From: Candidatus Rifleibacteriota bacterium
GTDB lineage: Bacteria; Muiribacteriota; Ozemobacteria; Ozemobacterales; Ozemobacteraceae
Reading direction: 5' to 3'
Length of the DNA stretch: 36,917 nt
Assembly: GCA_905236675.1 (NCBI GenBank)
Contig: CAJOND010000058.1
Location: 1-36,917 of the forward strand
The translations under genes and the position numbers were made by a program. How positions within the stretch are numbered: the stretch's first letter is position 1; each line of letters opens with the position of its first letter. Of this stretch, positions 33,809 to 36,917 are shown in pieces. Below the pieces are notes generated by a model. The model was not told the DNA's origin, ran no database searches, and saw nothing but the letters and a program-made list of their open reading frames with translations.

Positions 33809-34145
33809 AATATTGCCTAAAACTTAGTCCAATCCTTAATATTGCTATTTACAACCAAATGATTATATGATAGAAAATATTGTTGTAATTATTGCTAACG
33901 AAAGTCTTAGGCTCTGAAGATCTTGCCCTCCTATATGAAAATGATATTTTACTAATGCCAGTATCAATATTTCCTAAAGCCTCCACTTGAGGGGAGGTGG
34001 TTACGATAACCGCCAAGGATGGCGGTATGCAAGCGAGCGACAGGAGGTCAGCGAGTCGTAAGTAACCAGAGGGGTGACCTAACTATAGTAAACTAATGTT
34101 TATTGTTTTAAAATAATATAAATAGAAAGATTGAAGAAAAACATA
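33809..34145. other. spacer before glmL holding a GC-rich repeat
   Basis: No credible gene. The first 165 bp are AT-rich without recognisable features; the rest holds the structured element annotated separately at 33979-34080, then an AT-rich stretch leading to glmL. Confidence 0.5.
33979..34080. repeat. GC-rich palindromic element, dispersed-repeat or small RNA-like
   Basis: The element is framed by GAGGGGAGGTGG and CCAGAGGGGTGACCT. GGTTAC (33999-34004) can pair with GTAACC (34062-34067), and AGGTCA (34045-34050) with TGACCT (34075-34080). Internally, GGTGGTTA-CGA-TAACCGCC (33996-34014) and CCGCCA-AGGA-TGGCGG (34010-34025) are alternative hairpins. The frame resembles short palindromic repeats common in gut bacteria, with extra sequence in its loop. 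It could be a repeat, a mobile remnant or a small RNA. Confidence 0.5.
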
Positions 34146-35558
34146 ATGGATAACAAAAAATACATCTGCATAGACATAGGCTCGACATATACAAAAGGAG
34201 CTATATTCGCAGAAATTGGCGACCTTTATGAAGTTGAAAAGCGTGCTGTAACTCCAACAACTGTTGAGCACCTTCCAAATGGCTTTTATAACGTATTGTC
34301 TCAACTTTTGCCCGATTACGATGTTAAGGCTCTTAATGCTGATAATTCACCTTGCAAAGTATATTTTTCTTCCTCGGCAAAGGGTGGGCTAAAAGTAGCC
34401 GTTATTGGGCTTGTTCCTGAAATGTCATTGAATATTGGCAGATTGGCGGCCTTTTCTGCTGGTGCTAAGATTTGTGCTTCTTATCCATTTCAACTTAAAA
34501 AGAGACATATAAAGCTTATTGAGGAACAGAACCCTGATATTCTTCTGCTCTGCGGTGGAACTGACGGTGGAAATGAACGATATGTTACCGAAAATTCTGA
34601 AGCCATAGCTGATTCCAATTTTAAAGGAACAGTTGTTTATGCAGGCAACAACTACGTTGCCGATGATATTGCAGATATTTTGTGTGAAAAAGAGCATGTT
34701 ATAGTCGAAAACGTAATGCCAGATTTCGGCAAACTTAATATAGAACCTGTTCGTAAAGCAATAAGAGATATTTTTCTTAATAAAATAGTTTCGGGAAAAG
34801 GCTTAAGCGAACTTGTGGAAGCTTTTAAGATTCAGCCTGTTCCTACGCCATTAGCTGTGTACAATCTCGTTAAGGCTATTGGTGCTTCTTTAAACGAAGA
34901 ATGGCAGAATATCGCTTTAATCGATATGGGCGGTGCTACAACTGATATTTATTCTAACGGTGAAGCTTACGACCCTGATTCTGGCAATGTTATGAAAGGC
35001 ATTATCGAACCTAAGCTAAAACGCACAGTTGAAGGTGATTTGGGCATGAGAGTAAGTGCAGAATCAGCTTATGAAACAGGCGAAGAATATATAAAGATAG
35101 TAAGTGCTTATTCTGAAGAACAAATGAACGATTATAAAGCTTTTATAGAAAAAATTCATGCAAATACTGATTATTTGCCGAATGAAGAAAAAGAAAAGGC
35201 TTTTGACCGCTATTTGGCTAGTGCTTGTGTTTATCACTCTTTAATTCGTCACTGCGGTGTGATGGAAGAAGTCTATACCTGCAACGGCAGAGTTTTTGCT
35301 CAGACAGGTAAAGATTTGAGAAAAGTTTCTAAGATTATAGGAACAGGCGGTTATTTGGCCGCATTAGGCAGAGCCAATGAAAGCATTGTTATTCCAAATG
35401 CTCCTGTAGTTCCAACAGAAAAGATACCTCTGCTTCCTGAAAAGTTCGAATATTATTCTGATAGTAGCTATATTTTACCGCTCCTTGGCAATTTAGCAGA
35501 AAAATACCCAAAACAATCAGCAAATACCGTTGTTTCTGTGTTAAAAAAGATTGGTTAA
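34146..35558 (+). CDS. glmL: glutamate mutase reactivating/chaperone protein GlmL
   Basis: This is an ASKHA-fold ATPase of the MutL/GlmL family, found in glutamate mutase operons and thought to reactivate or protect the B12 enzyme. Phosphate-1 motif CIDIGSTYTKGAIF is near the N-terminus and phosphate-2 ALIDMGGATTDIYS near residue 256. LLLCGGTDGGNERYV and IIGTGGYLAALGRA are also typical. I start it at the ATG at 34146 (470 aa); an upstream in-frame TTG at 34131 is less likely. The Shine-Dalgarno is weak. The catalytic subunit glmE is expected nearby but does not follow within the window; a lipoprotein gene does. Confidence 0.93.
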   Translation: MDNKKYICIDIGSTYTKGAIFAEIGDLYEVEKRAVTPTTVEHLPNGFYNVLSQLLPDYDVKALNADNSPCKVYFSSSAKGGLKVAVIGLVPEMSLNIGRLAAFSAGAKICASYPFQLKKRHIKLIEEQNPDILLLCGGTDGGNERYVTENSEAIADSNFKGTVVYAGNNYVADDIADILCEKEHVIVENVMPDFGKLNIEPVRKAIRDIFLNKIVSGKGLSELVEAFKIQPVPTPLAVYNLVKAIGASLNEEWQNIALIDMGGATTDIYSNGEAYDPDSGNVMKGIIEPKLKRTVEGDLGMRVSAESAYETGEEYIKIVSAYSEEQMNDYKAFIEKIHANTDYLPNEEKEKAFDRYLASACVYHSLIRHCGVMEEVYTCNGRVFAQTGKDLRKVSKIIGTGGYLAALGRANESIVIPNAPVVPTEKIPLLPEKFEYYSDSSYILPLLGNLAEKYPKQSANTVVSVLKKIG

Positions 35559-35580
35559 AAGACCCTTTTTGTCTTTTTCT
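35557..35580 (+). terminator. probable terminator after glmL
   Basis: AAAAGAC (35557-35563) and GTCTTTT (35571-35577) form a 7-bp stem with loop CCTTTTT, followed by TTCT. The stem overlaps the glmL stop codon. Confidence 0.6.
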
Positions 35581-35710
35581 GTGTAAAAACCAAATCCTCT
35601 CTATGGGAGCCCTGAGTAGAAGTTGTATTGCTTCTTAATATTTCTTTTCGTTTCTTTACATTAATCTAAATGCATATTTTTTTTATTATGATATTTAAGA
35701 CAAAAATTTT

Positions 35711-35743
35711 AGAGAAGTCCTTTATCTCTTTTATCTAATCTCT
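35711..35743. repeat. purine-repeat relative in inverted orientation
   Basis: TATCTCT (35723-35729) and AATCTCT (35737-35743) are reverse complements of AGAGATA and AGAGATT, here in the leader of the lipoprotein gene. An AGAGAAG at 35711 is in direct orientation. Confidence 0.4.
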
Positions 35744-35765
35744 ATAATTTTTGAAAGGAAGAATC

Positions 35766-36841
35766 ATGAAAAAACTACTAAGTTTATTTCTCGTAACAGG
35801 CTTCATAGCCTTCCTAATCGGTTGTCATGCTGGTGGTAATGCACCATTTATTAATGTAACAGATTCAGGTAAACCTTATGAATCTGTTAGTGTTGACGCT
35901 AACGGTAAAATGGAACGCAATATAGTCTTCAACCATAGTGATGGTGGTCAGACAGTAATCTCCTGCGATAATGGTACTTTCGAAGAAGGTGTAGAAGTAA
36001 AAGAGTAACAGAAACTAATACAATACTTAATGCTCTTGGTTCAGATCAAAATGTTTATGTTTATAAAGTAGAAGCATTTAAAGGTAATACTCCAGTTCAG
36101 ACTTTAGAAAAACCTTTAAAAATATCTCTCCCAACAAATCATCTCGGAACAACAGGTGTTTGCTACGTTGGTGTCAGAAATTCTGAATCAGACCCTTGGA
36201 GTTATAGAATGGTTGCAGAAGACGGCACCATAACTTTGAACACAAGACTGTCAAGAGCTTCAGAAAATACTTTGAAGGATAAATATGACTGCAACTTCTA
36301 TAGAATGGGCATTCAGATCGCTCTATTCCTTTATAACGAAGCAAATGTTACAGGAGAACAAAAGGCTAATATTGTCAGCGTAAATAAAGTTACAACAACC
36401 AGTTCTTCTGATTCCGAAAGTGGTAATTTAAACCTTTCTATTAATATGAAAGGTGAAAACTTAGCTAAACTTGATCCTAACAATACTTCAGTAAGAATTA
36501 CATTTAAAACCTCTAATCCTAAGGATATCGTAATTAATGGTCAGAAAGTTACACCCGTCAGAGATAATAACGCTTCAGATGGTAAAACCTATTATATTGA
36601 ATTGCCAAAACTTTCATCTATTGAAACCGATGGTCTAAAAGCAGTTCTTGCTTATTCTTTCAACATCAAAGACCTTACTTCTGAAAATTTTCCTGAAGGT
36701 TTCCTAGTTGAACTCAAAGGTAAAGTTACAGACAGTCTAATCGAAAATTTCAGCTATTCTGAATATTACACATATGATTCAGGAAGTAGCAAACCAAGTG
36801 GTGATGATGACCCAAGCTCCAATGTCATTAAGTTAAGCTGA
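35766..36841 (+). pseudogene. lipoprotein gene split by a -1 frameshift
   Basis: The start at 35766 has AAAGGAAG 4-11 nt upstream. The N-terminus is a lipoprotein signal (KKLLSLFLVTGFIAFLIGC with the lipobox cysteine in LIGC). The first frame runs to a TAA at 36006-36008. The other frame is open across the junction and continues without interruption (VTETNTILNALGSDQNVYVY onward) to 36841. Restoring one A in the AAAA run at about 35998-36002 joins them into a protein of about 359 aa. The C-terminal part has two beta-rich segments and ends in a Ser/Asp-rich tail. I do not recognise the family. It could be a real pseudogene, a phase-variable gene or a sequence error. Confidence 0.8.
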
Positions 36842-36852
36842 AATTATTTATT

Positions 36853-36877
36853 AGAGCCTGTTATGAGGCTCTTTTTT
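36853..36877 (+). terminator. intrinsic terminator after the lipoprotein gene
   Basis: AGAGCCT and AGGCTCT form a perfect 7-bp stem with loop GTTATG, followed by TTTTT. Confidence 0.88.
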
Positions 36878-36917
36878 AATGCCTTTTTTTATATAATTAC
36901 AGTATTTATGCTTATAA

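Overview
This is an AT-rich bacterial chromosome window with compact operons and Shine-Dalgarno-led genes. The gene content suggests an anaerobic, amino-acid-fermenting bacterium with a Gram-negative-type envelope. It carries two coenzyme-B12 amino acid mutase systems (D-ornithine 4,5-aminomutase and glutamate mutase), O-antigen-type nucleotide-sugar genes, a secreted FecR-domain protein and a lipoprotein. Two secreted or membrane proteins share a pilin-like NC-x-x-N-x-R-x-IN-x-x-IE-x-Y-x-MD module. That module reminds me of proteins from Riflebacteria-like gut lineages, but the taxonomic guess is weak.

Layout. 1-2893: a DUF4143-type ATPase cut by the left edge, then an AlbA_2/GHKL regulator whose promoter sits inside a dense array of CTAG palindromes (2905-3009). 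3246-5434 (minus strand): a DegT-family sugar aminotransferase and two tandem FdtA-type ketoisomerases, a 3-amino-sugar module. 5744-17894: a polysaccharide cluster with rfbF, rfbG, a second AlbA_2/GHKL regulator, rfbH, an aldolase-like protein, a ThDP enzyme, FkbM methyltransferase (minus), NAD-dependent reductase/epimerase, zinc-finger methyltransferase and family 2 glycosyltransferase (minus). RfbF, RfbG and RfbH should give a CDP-3,6-dideoxy-4-keto sugar. The ThDP enzyme and reductase resemble the yersiniose route, so a branched-chain dideoxy sugar is the likely product.

18309-19622 is a secreted protein of unknown function. 19741-20940 is the most striking element: about 1.2 kb without a credible protein, richer in G and purines than its surroundings, with its own promoter and terminator, long-range helices pairing its two ends, three GUGA tetraloop hairpins and a recurrent GUAAAA loop. 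I read it as a giant structured noncoding RNA that I cannot assign to a known family.

21062-23772 (minus strand): oraS-oraE with a palindromic repeat between them. 23954-27022: a secreted cysteine-rich metallothionein-like protein, a protein of unknown function, HU and a FecR protein. 27172-30618: leuS and nnrD. 30988-35558: glmS and glmL of glutamate mutase, separated by a TPR pseudogene with three lesions and a membrane protein with the pilin-like module; the catalytic subunit glmE is not in the window. 35766-36841: a lipoprotein gene split by a -1 frameshift.

Two families of short dispersed repeats occupy many intergenic spaces: palindromic 'AGATGTCAGCT..AGCTGACAGAGAGG' elements and purine 'AGAGATA/AGAGATT' elements.
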